NCBI GenBank assembly: GCA_024399065.1
Contig: JAKSIB010000015.1
Span: 23,393 to 87,392 of the forward strand
DNA length: 64,000 nt
From: Fibrobacter sp.
GTDB taxonomy: Bacteria; Fibrobacterota; Fibrobacteria; Fibrobacterales; Fibrobacteraceae
Reading direction: 5' to 3'
The position numbers and the translations under genes were made by a program. The notes under the pieces are model-generated. The model did not search any database. It worked only from the letters and a program-made list of their open reading frames with translations, and had not been told where the DNA came from. This document shows, piece after piece, positions 1 through 7,793 of this stretch (position 1 is the first letter of the stretch; each line of letters opens with the position of its first letter).

Positions 1-6
1 ACTAAG

Positions 7-426
7 GTGTCGTACTATGCCGAAATACCGGCGGAAAAGTCAACCACCGGAAAGGTCATGGGATTTGTGTACAGCCGTACATCACGACGGGGCATTCCGT
101 CCGATTATCGCTGGGAGGAAAATAGTGCGACCTATACGGATTCGCTTGATGACCTTATGTACGTTCTGCACAATGTACTCGCACTTGAAATCGATAGGGG
201 CTTTAACGTAAACGTCGAAAGCGTGGAAATCCATAAGGTGACCAAGGAAATAGTCACTGCGACGACGGATGAATTGATGGGGAAACACCCGGATATGGAT
301 GCGATTACCGACATCGGCGAGTCGAAATACGGATGGAATGATCAGCCTATATACGAACGATGTCCTGAATGCGGCGAGGATGGCTGGACTGGTGACGTGT
401 GCCCTAATTGTGGGCATAATCTATAG
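7..426 (+). CDS. Hypothetical protein with C-terminal zinc ribbon, possibly cut by the window edge
   Basis: The reading frame is open to the left edge, so the GTG at 7 may be internal and the true start may lie upstream. From GTG it gives 139 residues. The last 21 residues hold two C-P-x-C pairs (C119/C122 and C132/C135), a zinc-ribbon pattern often used for nucleic-acid or protein contact. The rest is acidic and not recognised. It heads a tightly packed plus-strand run of short genes. Confidence 0.7.
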   Translation: MSYYAEIPAEKSTTGKVMGFVYSRTSRRGIPSDYRWEENSATYTDSLDDLMYVLHNVLALEIDRGFNVNVESVEIHKVTKEIVTATTDELMGKHPDMDAITDIGESKYGWNDQPIYERCPECGEDGWTGDVCPNCGHNL

Positions 427-437
427 TTGACTGATGT

Positions 438-842
438 ATGTTTACCGGATATTTTGATAGAATACATGATTATGAGGCCGCCGGATGCACCGTATTGGCT
501 ATTTGCGGTAAGGTGCCTGACGAGTATAGGGGTCCGCAGTACAAGAAGCTGGCCCCGAAGCTCGGCTTCTTCAATGAATGGAAATACGGGGCACATAAAG
601 GCGACAACGCATTTTATGTCGAACGGTTCGGATCAGAGGTCCTCGACAATTTGGTATTCGAAGATGTGGTTAACGACCTAAAGCAAATCTCCGGCGACTT
701 GTCGAAACTGGTGCTCCTGTGCTATGAAGCGCCCGGAAAGTTCTGCCATCGTCATCTAGTATCGGCGTGGTTCACTGAGCGTGGGTTGCCTTGTACCGAA
801 TTTTCTGATCAGGACATGTCCGAGAATCTGATTGAGTGGTAG
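438..842 (+). CDS. DUF488 family protein
   Basis: 134 residues. The segment LLCYEAPGKFCHRHLV near residue 95-110 matches the DUF488 signature (a short hydrophobic strand, C-x-E, then CHR), and the N-terminal half has the usual G-x-L-A-I-CGKVP-like strand and a Y-K-L-P/A-K-L block. The biochemical role of DUF488 is unknown; phage copies are common. It starts 11 bases after the previous stop, and the first ATG of the frame is used. Family call from motif only. Confidence 0.72.
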   Translation: MFTGYFDRIHDYEAAGCTVLAICGKVPDEYRGPQYKKLAPKLGFFNEWKYGAHKGDNAFYVERFGSEVLDNLVFEDVVNDLKQISGDLSKLVLLCYEAPGKFCHRHLVSAWFTERGLPCTEFSDQDMSENLIEW

Positions 843-845
843 TCT

Positions 846-1043
846 ATGAATCAATATCTAATCGTATATTCGTATGACGGTACGGACGGATATGGCGAAC
901 CGGCTAGACTATACCGAGGCGTGGTCGTTGGCGCCACATGTAAATATGCTGCATTGATCACGTTCTATGGCTCGTTCATCATGAGCGATAAAATCGTAGA
1001 ATCCGTTCGACGCATTTCAACTGAGGAACAGTATGAAACCTAA
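846..1043 (+). CDS. Hypothetical protein (65 aa)
   Basis: The start follows the DUF488 stop by 3 bases, and the 3' end overlaps the next gene by 11 bases, which is typical of translationally coupled phage genes. No family recognised. The N-terminus QYLIVYSYDG suggests a beta strand at the start of a small alpha/beta fold. Confidence 0.65.
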   Translation: MNQYLIVYSYDGTDGYGEPARLYRGVVVGATCKYAALITFYGSFIMSDKIVESVRRISTEEQYET

Positions 1044-1254
1044 TTTGTCAAATACTGCAAAGATTGCACTAGCCGATTATCTGCTGGATAGGCTAGACAA
1101 GCATGTATCCTATGTGGATGACGATGGCAAGCATTACTATCACATGGACCTTGAAAATCTTGAAGAATCATGCGAGGCATGTGGTACCATTGCTGAGGCG
1201 TTGACTGCCGCATTTGATGCAGAAAATAGCGAGGTGAAATTCTATTATGATTAG
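1033..1254 (+). CDS. Hypothetical protein (73 aa)
   Basis: Acidic small protein beginning MKPNLSNTAKIALADYLLDRL, predicted mostly helical. The start overlaps the upstream gene by 11 bases and lies after an AGGAAC Shine-Dalgarno-like stretch. The end overlaps the next gene by 8 bases. No recognised domain. Confidence 0.65.
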   Translation: MKPNLSNTAKIALADYLLDRLDKHVSYVDDDGKHYYHMDLENLEESCEACGTIAEALTAAFDAENSEVKFYYD

Positions 1255-1642
1255 CTATGGCGATGTAATTAACAAGATCAACGCAAAAATATCATCCAGT
1301 CTTCCTATGGATAGCATCGTATATTACGGTGTAGTCGTGATGAAAACCTGCGTTGGTAATTGGTCATACAAGTATACTGCGCAGATAGCGTATGACGGTT
1401 ATGTAATCGTTCTCATATTCGATTCCGCTAATTGCGTAGATGTATATGTGATGAAACATCGTAAGTATGAAGATATCACTAAACCGAGCATGGATGATGT
1501 CGTCATCGAACAAGGTACAATAGGCGATGAAGACTTGTTTAACAAGTACGCCGAAAAGACCAGTGAATATCTTCCGGATAATAGAGGCATTGGCCGGGAT
1601 GCGTATAATGCACTGTTTACCAAATATGGTAGGATGAAATGA
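1247..1642 (+). CDS. Hypothetical protein (131 aa)
   Basis: Alternating hydrophobic residues in the first half (AQIAYDGYVIVLIFD) suggest beta strands. The second half is acidic and polar. Part of the same overlapping run; its stop (TGA) overlaps the ATG of the next gene as ATGA. Function unknown. Confidence 0.65.
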   Translation: MISYGDVINKINAKISSSLPMDSIVYYGVVVMKTCVGNWSYKYTAQIAYDGYVIVLIFDSANCVDVYVMKHRKYEDITKPSMDDVVIEQGTIGDEDLFNKYAEKTSEYLPDNRGIGRDAYNALFTKYGRMK

Positions 1643-1863
1643 AAACATTAAACGTAGTTGTAAGTGGCAGAAAACATGTGGTCACCGAAGAAATCGCACA
1701 AGCCATGGTCGATCTAATCGACCGTATTGATTATGCATATGGTCAATGCGGCTCAGATAACCCATATGGTGATATGAAAAATGGCGGTCTGGCATATCCG
1801 GTTGCCGATAAAGTCGTTTACATCAAGCGTTTGCTTAATGACGCTAATGTCAGGTCGTTGTAA
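1639..1863 (+). CDS. Hypothetical protein (74 aa)
   Basis: The start shares ATGA with the upstream stop. The product begins MKTLNVVVSGRKHVVTEEIAQAMVDLIDRI, a short strand-turn-helix. Last gene of the plus-strand run; the next 95 bases are non-coding. No family recognised. Confidence 0.62.
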   Translation: MKTLNVVVSGRKHVVTEEIAQAMVDLIDRIDYAYGQCGSDNPYGDMKNGGLAYPVADKVVYIKRLLNDANVRSL

Positions 1864-1964
1864 TTAATTGTATCTGTGGCTAATTGACCACGGAACTATA
1901 TAAAGGAATTTGCTAAAATTGAGTTAATCTGGCATCGTATACAATGGCATAAGAATATGGAACA

Positions 1965-1972
1965 TATAAACT
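1965..1972 (+). promoter_or_regulatory. Candidate phage promoter octamer TATAAACT
   Basis: The octamer TATAAACT lies 26 bases before the ATG at 1999. The same octamer precedes four other genes in this window on either strand. No TTGACA is found at the matching -35 distance, so it is read as a separate promoter class, possibly late. It sits inside the longest version of the downstream frame, which argues for the later start. Confidence 0.5.
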
Positions 1973-1998
1973 TATCTTGTCTAAGCAAGGATCCATAT

Positions 1999-2994
1999 AT
2001 GTATAATGACGCTTTTGTTGGGATGCTAAATCAATTGGAATCGGTGGACCCGGTAATTATTGGGGCCATCCGTGAAGCATATGCTATCTGTGAAGGTTCT
2101 CACCGTGATAGAACAACCGGCCATAATCTGTTTGGCAAGTCTAGAAATACGCAGAAAGCGTTCGATCGGAATCATCATGACCTGTCAAATTCTTCATTTG
2201 ACACCGATTCTATGGTTCTTCGAAGTGGTAACCGAGGCTCTGGTATTTATGGAAAAGTTGGCGATAAGAATACAACCTATGAATTACTGAAGCATAGTTC
2301 ACCTCGGGCAGCTCGATATCTACGTGATCGTGGATTGCTGCCAGATAACGTCGGTGTTCATGAGTATCTGGAATACTTATATCAGAACAAATATGGTACC
2401 CCTGAGTATAAAGAATTTGTCGCAGCGCTTGACCATTGCCGAAACGAACGCATTGATCGCCCGTCAACGGGTCGTGCCCGAACAACGAGTGCATATAATA
2501 GGAGCAGGACCAACAAGGCCGTTTTCGATATGGAGACCGATGATTTAGATGGTGTCACTGCATATGCGGCAAATCACTCGCACCTCTTTGCTGACAAGCC
2601 TAATCATGAAGTGGAGGACCTAGTTATGGATGACATGCCTGTTCATGAAGTGGATGATGCTAATCATGAAGTGGTTGATGATGCTAATAATGAAGTTGAG
2701 ATGGGGTACCTAGTCATGGATGATCCGCATATTGTTGATGATTCGGATCTCCATAAAGACGAAAACATACAGTTTAACACTATTGTAGACGATATTCCGT
2801 ATGAAGCTATCGTTTCTGACGCCGACGATCTGGCTGATGCGTTAGATACGCTGCATCAGTTATTTGTCGCATATGGCCGTCCAACAAATACATTTGAACA
2901 TAAGTTGGCTTATAAGCGTACAGTAGATGCGTGGGGTGACGAGGCATTACGTCGCTGGGAATCGGCATATGGCCGAGCACCCCGACAAGATTGA
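1999..2994 (+). CDS. Probable virion-associated protein with shared N-terminal leader and acidic repeats
   Basis: 331 residues from ATG 1999, which has an AAGG Shine-Dalgarno and the TATAAACT octamer upstream. An in-frame ATG at 1957 is upstream of both and is judged less likely. The first 32 residues (F6, L10, L13, then AYAICE ending at E32) match the N-termini of three other genes here. That segment resembles a T4-type prohead propeptide ending I-x-E. Residues about 60-190 are polar and basic. Residues about 200-245 contain four imperfect copies of N/V-H-E-V with acidic VMDD spacers. The C-terminus is acidic then basic. No enzyme domain seen. Confidence 0.6.
   Translation: MYNDAFVGMLNQLESVDPVIIGAIREAYAICEGSHRDRTTGHNLFGKSRNTQKAFDRNHHDLSNSSFDTDSMVLRSGNRGSGIYGKVGDKNTTYELLKHSSPRAARYLRDRGLLPDNVGVHEYLEYLYQNKYGTPEYKEFVAALDHCRNERIDRPSTGRARTTSAYNRSRTNKAVFDMETDDLDGVTAYAANHSHLFADKPNHEVEDLVMDDMPVHEVDDANHEVVDDANNEVEMGYLVMDDPHIVDDSDLHKDENIQFNTIVDDIPYEAIVSDADDLADALDTLHQLFVAYGRPTNTFEHKLAYKRTVDAWGDEALRRWESAYGRAPRQD
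2601..2720 (+). repeat. Imperfect tandem repeat (TAATCATGAAGTGG-type) inside the gene
   Basis: Copies begin near 2601, 2641, 2661 and 2685, each reading close to (T/G)(A/T)T(C/A)ATGAAGT(G/T)G and separated by GATGAT-rich spacers. They encode repeated N-H-E-V/acidic units. Spacing of 20-40 bases suggests slippage or unequal recombination. Confidence 0.7.
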
Positions 2995-3023
2995 TCCCAT
3001 AAATAACCATTATGAATTCGGTG

Positions 3024-3055
3024 AATCCCCGCCAGTCTTTTATGGCGGGGATTTT
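3024..3055 (+). terminator. Rho-independent terminator
   Basis: A 10-bp perfect stem (AATCCCCGCC / GGCGGGGATT) with a loop of about 10 bases, followed by TTTTGTTG. It ends the transcript of the 1999-2994 gene, and the next promoter starts 6 bases later. Confidence 0.85.
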
Positions 3056-3060
3056 GTTGC

Positions 3061-3089
3061 TTGACAGTGCGGTAGGTATTATGTATATT
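3061..3089 (+). promoter_or_regulatory. TTGACA-N17-TATATT promoter, leaderless
   Basis: Perfect TTGACA at 3061-3066, 17-base spacer, TATATT at 3084-3089. The ATG of the next gene is 6 bases after the -10 box, so transcription should start at or within a base or two of the start codon and leave no room for a Shine-Dalgarno. Confidence 0.85.
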
Positions 3090-3095
3090 ATTCAC

Positions 3096-3569
3096 ATGAA
3101 ATTCGAAGAATTTGTTGAAGTTTGCCGCAGGTATTTTCCGGAATGCACAATCGAGACCGAGACTAATTATTTTCATACGTTTAAATATGCCCATATATTT
3201 GGCATTACAGGGAAAAAGCTGCCGCTGGAGTATTGCTATGATTTGCAAACGCTCACTATCTGGTTGAACCCTCCTTACGACGGAAAATATTACGCCGAAC
3301 ACACATCTGATATCGATGTCATGGTTTCGTGGATGACCAAATACAGATCGTATTTTGCCCCTGCCGTGAGCGAGGATTGCATGACAGTCAAGCAGCTTTG
3401 CGATATATTGAACACGGTTGTGAATGACGGTCATGGCGACGCATTTGTAATTGCCCGGAACGGTGATGAAACACCGTCCAAATCAATTACAGGTGGCAAG
3501 TATAAGGCTGGCAATATGCTTGCTGGCAATGCTGTCCCGAATTATTTCATTCTGGACATCGATAAATAA
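3096..3569 (+). CDS. Hypothetical protein (157 aa), predicted leaderless mRNA
   Basis: The start at 3096 is chosen because a perfect sigma70-type promoter overlaps the only upstream in-frame starts. The product (MKFEEFVEVCRRYFPECT...) is a mixed alpha/beta protein with an aromatic-rich middle. The last 60 residues contain VNDGHGDAFVIARNGD. No family recognised. It is followed at 21 bases by a small membrane-protein gene. Confidence 0.7.
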   Translation: MKFEEFVEVCRRYFPECTIETETNYFHTFKYAHIFGITGKKLPLEYCYDLQTLTIWLNPPYDGKYYAEHTSDIDVMVSWMTKYRSYFAPAVSEDCMTVKQLCDILNTVVNDGHGDAFVIARNGDETPSKSITGGKYKAGNMLAGNAVPNYFILDIDK

Positions 3570-3590
3570 CCATTTTTTGAAGAGGTCAAT

Positions 3591-3797
3591 ATGATCAAAT
3601 ATGTAGTGTTATCAGTCATTATCTTTGCTCTTACTGTTATGTGCACGTATGATGTTCTTGACCCTGTATGTGGGTTGGTTGGGGGTGCATTGTGTCTTGG
3701 GTGGATCGGAGCCTTAGTTTCCATTGATGAAGAAAAACAACATGACAAATCTAAGTCGGCATCGACCGACACTAGTAGTAAGCGAAAAACACTTTAG
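3591..3797 (+). CDS. Small membrane protein (68 aa)
   Basis: Starts after an AGAGGTC Shine-Dalgarno. Two hydrophobic stretches (residues about 3-17 and 24-43, the latter with GLVGGALCLGWIGALV) suggest two transmembrane helices, followed by a charged Ser/Lys-rich tail. Function unknown. Confidence 0.68.
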   Translation: MIKYVVLSVIIFALTVMCTYDVLDPVCGLVGGALCLGWIGALVSIDEEKQHDKSKSASTDTSSKRKTL

Positions 3798-3821
3798 CTT
3801 TATTTTAGGAGTCGTGAAAGA

Positions 3822-4139
3822 ATGCAGCTGAAAGTTTGTAAGTGCGATTGCCATGAAGATACCATCATGTACTGCATGGATCCGCTGTGTAATTGTTGCC
3901 CATTCAAGATGCGCCATTATATGCATCATGGCGTTATAGACAATCGTTACGATTCTGTGTTGAAAGAGTATGCCACAATGGTGGCTAAGGAAGCAGTCCG
4001 TCGATACCGGGAACGCAATAAGTACCTAGAAGTTGAGTTTGAAACGGATGAAAACGAACAAGGGCCGGTCAATGATTTCCATTCAGGTCCGTCATCGCAC
4101 AGTCAATTCGGATTTGAACGATTCAATTCGGATGCGTAA
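3822..4139 (+). CDS. Cysteine-rich hypothetical protein (105 aa)
   Basis: The first 30 residues hold eight cysteines and two histidines (CKCDCH...CMDPLCNCC), a pattern suited to binding one or two metal ions. A helical segment rich in Arg/Lys/Glu follows, then a Ser/His/Phe tail. An AGGAG Shine-Dalgarno lies upstream. It converges on the ADP-ribosyltransferase gene with a 13-base gap. No known family. Confidence 0.65.
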   Translation: MQLKVCKCDCHEDTIMYCMDPLCNCCPFKMRHYMHHGVIDNRYDSVLKEYATMVAKEAVRRYRERNKYLEVEFETDENEQGPVNDFHSGPSSHSQFGFERFNSDA

Positions 4140-4152
4140 AATAGGTTTGCTT

Positions 4153-4836
4153 TTAATATACTTTCAAGTATTCAATTTTCGGGTCATCCAGCGATATGGA
4201 TGATCCGATTTGCATTTCAGCCTCATTACCGTACTTTGCTTGCATATAGGCCGTTTTGGGATACAGTATTGTACCTTCCTTGGCTATACCGGACAGGACT
4301 ATATGCGCACCATCATGCCATACTGGATCTGGGGTAAACACACCATTCTTATATGCAATTTTAGCGAACGATGCAGCCACGTTTGGGTCCAGTGAATACG
4401 AGTTGTATTCTTTTCCTAAATTACCCAATACACGTATTAGGCCAGCATTGTCTAGATGTTCAAACTGGTTCCATACCGCTCTGGTAAATTTCAGTCCTCG
4501 GTATACACGGGACCCGGTATTCATATCAAGCCACTTATATATACGGTCTACGGTCATCTTGAAAAACGGGTCATCATCAATAATGTTCTGAATATCTTGA
4601 TCGGACCACATATCAGCCTCCATGCCGTTCCTGTAGTCCATGTCAGGGGTCTTCTTCTGCAGATCACAGAAGCATGCCAAAACACCGAAAGCGATTGCAT
4701 AGTAGCTGTTCCCGTAAGCATTGTTGAACCGTCGGGACCTGATATCGGACTTGATCTCATGTATGTCGGCCAGCGAGCCGGTTGTGCCCATGTCGTCGAA
4801 ACACAATAAGTCCTGTATGTATTCATTATATTCCAT
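4153..4836 (-). CDS. Putative R-S-E class mono-ADP-ribosyltransferase
   Basis: 227 residues. The three hallmarks of the arginine-type ADP-ribosyltransferase fold occur in order: R113 in RVYRG, the S-x-S strand at S146-Y-S148 followed by LDPNVAASFA, and E205-A-E207 in NEAEMQIG. This class transfers ADP-ribose from NAD+ to protein, usually arginine when E-x-E is present; T4 Alt and ModA are phage examples that modify host RNA polymerase. The gene is 9 bases downstream of the FISUMP gene on the same strand. It also has its own TATAAACT octamer 6 bases before the ATG, so it may be expressed late and leaderless. Target is unknown. Confidence 0.75.
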   Translation of the reverse strand: MEYNEYIQDLLCFDDMGTTGSLADIHEIKSDIRSRRFNNAYGNSYYAIAFGVLACFCDLQKKTPDMDYRNGMEADMWSDQDIQNIIDDDPFFKMTVDRIYKWLDMNTGSRVYRGLKFTRAVWNQFEHLDNAGLIRVLGNLGKEYNSYSLDPNVAASFAKIAYKNGVFTPDPVWHDGAHIVLSGIAKEGTILYPKTAYMQAKYGNEAEMQIGSSISLDDPKIEYLKVY

Positions 4837-4842
4837 ACAACC

Positions 4843-4850
4843 AGTTTATA
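4843..4850 (-). promoter_or_regulatory. Candidate phage promoter octamer TATAAACT (minus strand)
   Basis: Reading on the minus strand, TATAAACT is followed by 6 bases and the ATG of the ADP-ribosyltransferase gene. It straddles the stop codon of the upstream gene. The spacing matches the leaderless promoters elsewhere. Confidence 0.45.
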
Positions 4851-5577
4851 CCCAGCTGAACGTGGCCTGTGCCGTTTTCAACGGGCTGCGGACGCATCGG
4901 ATCGGGTTCATTGTAGTTCCCCTAAGACCAAACACATAGTTGAAATCATTCAGGTAGTTTCCAAATGCATCATGAATTATACAACGTTCATTACCTTCGG
5001 TCAGCATGGTAAAAACAGATGCCTTGTCTGGTAATGTAAAGAAAATGCCATTCATCATTGAAACCAGAACCGTTTTGTGCTTGTCTTCGTCGTACAAGGC
5101 GAAGTATTTTGCCAATTCTTCTATATCGTCTCTAGTAGGAAACCGCCACCCAAATGGTTTCAGTTCGTCTAACGGTCCGCCGTAGGTGACATTGTATTTC
5201 ATCGTTTGGCGGGATACCAGCGTTGCCTTGTACACATCTCTATATGTCTGTGTGTCGCTATCTACTGATTCTGGGATAAAGCTAAGGTCGTCTATCATCC
5301 ATTCATCGCCATTCGGAAGGATGATCGTGCTGTATGAGTGACGGTCCCTCCAGTCAGTGAATCCGCTGAAATGCAGATTGAATGGTTCTCCCATTACTAA
5401 CGAATTGGCATACGCCTTGATAATCCCCTGTGGAAACTCCGTGTACAACAGTGGATTCAATTCAATATCCTCTTTGGATATTTTATCAGCCCGTACGGCG
5501 TTGATTCGATCGATGATGCGATCCAATAAATGCGTGTGGCATGCGGTACCTAATATGTCTTCAGCAAATGTGTTCAT
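4846..5577 (-). CDS. FISUMP (Fibrobacter major paralogous) domain protein
   Basis: 243 residues from the ATG at 5577. Diagnostic blocks are EWMIDDLSF (92-100), LKPFGWRFPTRDDIEEL (139-155) and PIRCVR (225-230). These match the TIGR02145-type FISUMP domain, abundant in Fibrobacter succinogenes and of unknown function, often on secreted proteins. No signal peptide is visible here, so the product is probably cytoplasmic or virion-borne. The promoter predicts a leaderless transcript. A second FISUMP gene is at 14203. Confidence 0.72.
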   Translation of the reverse strand: MNTFAEDILGTACHTHLLDRIIDRINAVRADKISKEDIELNPLLYTEFPQGIIKAYANSLVMGEPFNLHFSGFTDWRDRHSYSTIILPNGDEWMIDDLSFIPESVDSDTQTYRDVYKATLVSRQTMKYNVTYGGPLDELKPFGWRFPTRDDIEELAKYFALYDEDKHKTVLVSMMNGIFFTLPDKASVFTMLTEGNERCIIHDAFGNYLNDFNYVFGLRGTTMNPIRCVRSPLKTAQATFSWV

Positions 5578-5583
5578 ATAGCT

Positions 5584-5612
5584 AATATAGCATTTGATCT
5601 GGGTTTTGTAAA
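5584..5612 (-). promoter_or_regulatory. TTTACA-N17-TATATT promoter, leaderless (minus strand)
   Basis: Minus-strand TTTACA (5612-5607), 17-base spacer, TATATT (5589-5584). The ATG at 5577 begins 6 bases later. It is back to back with the plus-strand promoter at 5620. Confidence 0.75.
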
Positions 5613-5619
5613 CGATGGG

Positions 5620-5648
5620 TTGACAATAGCATCGGCATTTTTTAAAAT
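5620..5648 (+). promoter_or_regulatory. TTGACA-N17-TAAAAT promoter
   Basis: TTGACA at 5620-5625, 17-base spacer, TAAAAT at 5643-5648. An ATG lies only 3 bases beyond the -10 box, too close to be transcribed. The ATG at 5691, preceded by GCGAGGTC, is therefore the likely start. Confidence 0.65.
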
Positions 5649-5690
5649 TGTATGGCAAATACACAAATATCCGTAACGGCGAGGTCATGT

Positions 5691-6017
5691 ATGCCCGAAA
5701 ACGATATCCAATGGCAACTTGAGGTTTTAAAGTTTGAGTACGACCAGAAGGAAGCCGATATAAAGGCCAAGTATTCAACCAAAGTTAAATGTCATGGGCA
5801 TGGTGAATATTATAGCGATTATGACATAGCTAGTGCATTAAATCATCAGGAATATGAAGAAAAACGACGAGAATTGCTTGGCCTCCCAAAAGAAGACGCA
5901 TATCGACCCGTGCATATCCCGCTAATTCGCCGGGCGTTTCCTGAGTTTTTGACAAAGAATAACCGACCGCAAGATGCCATCCCTTTAGGGTGGCATATAG
6001 GTCGGCAATGTATGTAA
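5691..6017 (+). pseudogene. Hypothetical gene whose 3' end is replaced by a TnpB element
   Basis: 108 residues beginning MPENDIQWQLEVLKFEYDQK, with a helical, charged first half. The frame runs into the left-end hairpin of the TnpB element at 5974, so the last 10-15 residues are encoded by the element and the original C-terminus is lost. Start chosen for the GAGG Shine-Dalgarno and the promoter position. Function unknown. Confidence 0.6.
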
Positions 6018-7400
6018 AGAAAATATTACAATCTGTATGATGTAGAAATAATTATATTTTTGAGTAGAAAACATATAAACAATAGTTGAAGTCAAGAAAT
6101 TAAGTCTTATGGAACCGATAAGAAGTGAAGATACAAAGGCCAAGATACGGGCAAGTATGTCCGCAACGAAGGCAAAACGGAAGACACAGGTCTGCCGTGT
6201 ATTTGAACTCAAGGTATCCGTAAGGCACAATCCAAAGGAAGTGTTCCAGAAACTAGCCAATTGCTTTAAGGAAGCAAAGTGGGTAATCAACGATATGCTG
6301 TCCAAGTCCAAGGACAGTAGTATGTTTGATTACAAGTATACCGAGCATAAGGAAGTGACACACTTTGATAAGGACAGGAATGAGGTTGTATCAACCATTA
6401 CCTTGCCATCCGTGTTGCACAGGGCGACTGTCGCCCAAAAGCTGACTGATATATGCAATCTTGCCAAGGCAAGGCAGTCTGGTAGAAAGATAGGTGCATT
6501 GAAGTATAAGAGACAGGTTAATTGTATCCCTATCATAACAGGCTTCACGAAGATTATAGATGGATGTAGGATAACCATCCCCGGATTTCGTAAGTTGCGA
6601 GTTCATGGGATTAACCAATTACATCAATTTGAAGAGTTTGAGATAGCGGATGCCAAGCTAATCCGTAAGGCATCTGGCTACTATGTTAAGATTAGCGTAA
6701 TGCTGCCGAAGTCATCAAGGAACCCTACCAACCGAGAGGTCGGTCTTGATTTCGGTATAAAGGATTCCATAACGACATCGTTCGGTGACAAGTACAACTG
6801 CAATGTGCAAGAATCGGAGTACCTGAAGTTCCTGAGCAAAAAGCTGAATAGGAACAAGAAGCAGAAGGACTCCAAGCGTAGGTGGAGATGTAAGTGTCAG
6901 CTGGCTAGGGAATATGAACACTTGGCTAATGTTAGAACAGACATCGCCAACAAGATATACCATAGGCTAGTAACTGACTATGATGTTATATACTTTCAAG
7001 ACGAGCAGATTAAGAACTGGCATAAGGGATGGTTTGGTAAACAAGTCCAGTCCTCTTGCCTTGGTTCACTGAAACAACGACTTGTTGCTCTTGAAGCAAG
7101 TGGGCGCAGTTTCAAAATATCAAAATGGGAACCAACTACCAAGCTGTGCCCTAACTGTGGGTGTATCAATCCGATTGGTTTGGGCACACGAACATATAAG
7201 TGTGATTGTGGGTATATCTTGGATAGGGATACCCACTCTGCCCGTGTAGTCTTGATGATTGGCTCATCCAAAAGAGCCGAGTGCTTGGAACAAGCCTCCG
7301 CTGAGGTAGCTACCTCTATGCATATTAGCACCGCTAGTAGCGCACAAGTTGCTCCGTCGAAGCGAAAAACAGAAGCTCTCACCCTTTAGGGTGGGGGTAG
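5965..7400 (+). mobile_element. IS605-superfamily TnpB-only element (type A)
   Basis: A left-end hairpin (ATGCCATCCC / GGGTGGCAT around TTTA, 5974-5996) and a right-end hairpin (CACCC-TTTA-GGGTG near 7380-7393) bracket a tnpB gene. No tnpA (Y1 transposase) is present, so movement would need a transposase in trans. The right-end hairpin overlaps the tnpB stop, where the guide (omega/re) RNA of TnpB systems is normally encoded. Exact ends are not defined; it differs in end sequence from the other two elements. Confidence 0.72.
6109..7389 (+). CDS. tnpB: TnpB family RNA-guided nuclease
   Basis: 426 residues. RuvC-I Asp in VGLDFGIKDS (D214), RuvC-II Glu in FQDEQIKNW (E299), a zinc ribbon CPNCG...CDCG, and RuvC-III Asp in LDRDTHSAR (D374) are all present, so the nuclease looks intact. 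TnpB proteins use a transposon-encoded RNA to cut DNA at the donor site and promote element retention. The N-terminal 30 residues are Lys/Arg-rich. It has only distant similarity to the TnpB copies at 36.4 and 49-50 kb, implying a separate acquisition. Confidence 0.88.
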   Translation: MEPIRSEDTKAKIRASMSATKAKRKTQVCRVFELKVSVRHNPKEVFQKLANCFKEAKWVINDMLSKSKDSSMFDYKYTEHKEVTHFDKDRNEVVSTITLPSVLHRATVAQKLTDICNLAKARQSGRKIGALKYKRQVNCIPIITGFTKIIDGCRITIPGFRKLRVHGINQLHQFEEFEIADAKLIRKASGYYVKISVMLPKSSRNPTNREVGLDFGIKDSITTSFGDKYNCNVQESEYLKFLSKKLNRNKKQKDSKRRWRCKCQLAREYEHLANVRTDIANKIYHRLVTDYDVIYFQDEQIKNWHKGWFGKQVQSSCLGSLKQRLVALEASGRSFKISKWEPTTKLCPNCGCINPIGLGTRTYKCDCGYILDRDTHSARVVLMIGSSKRAECLEQASAEVATSMHISTASSAQVAPSKRKTEALTL

Positions 7401-7427
7401 TTCACTGATCAAGAATTAACTAGGGCT

Positions 7428-7766
7428 ATGGCCGTTGCCGGGTTTGTTAAAAGTGATGCATGTTTGGCGGAATGGTTTTTGCCGAATAAGCCGGCATTCC
7501 GATTATATAAGTCTCGTGCCGGTGATAAGGTTGAAGGCGTATTTTGTATGAATGTGGATGGTTCCTGTATTGAAGTGCTCACTTTTTGTTTTGACAATAT
7601 TTCGACACTGGGTGAATCTGAGTTTTGTACCAAGCTTGTTGGGTTGACAGAATATGCCCGAAAACAAGTCGACTCCATTGCCGACCGAATTGCAAAAACG
7701 ACAGCCAACATAAAAAAATTTGCCAAGCGGCATGGCATCAATACTTGTGATGAGTTGCCGTTTTAA
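7428..7766 (+). CDS. Hypothetical protein (112 aa)
   Basis: Lies directly right of the TnpB element. N-terminal half is beta-rich (GVFCMNVDGSCIEVLTFCFD). The C-terminal half is a long charged helix (ARKQVDSIADRIAKTTANIK). The start has a close GGG upstream rather than a well-spaced Shine-Dalgarno, and the 5' region may have been changed by the insertion. No family recognised. Confidence 0.6.
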   Translation: MAVAGFVKSDACLAEWFLPNKPAFRLYKSRAGDKVEGVFCMNVDGSCIEVLTFCFDNISTLGESEFCTKLVGLTEYARKQVDSIADRIAKTTANIKKFAKRHGINTCDELPF

Positions 7767-7793
7767 CCGCATCAACAATTTTCAAGGAATAAA

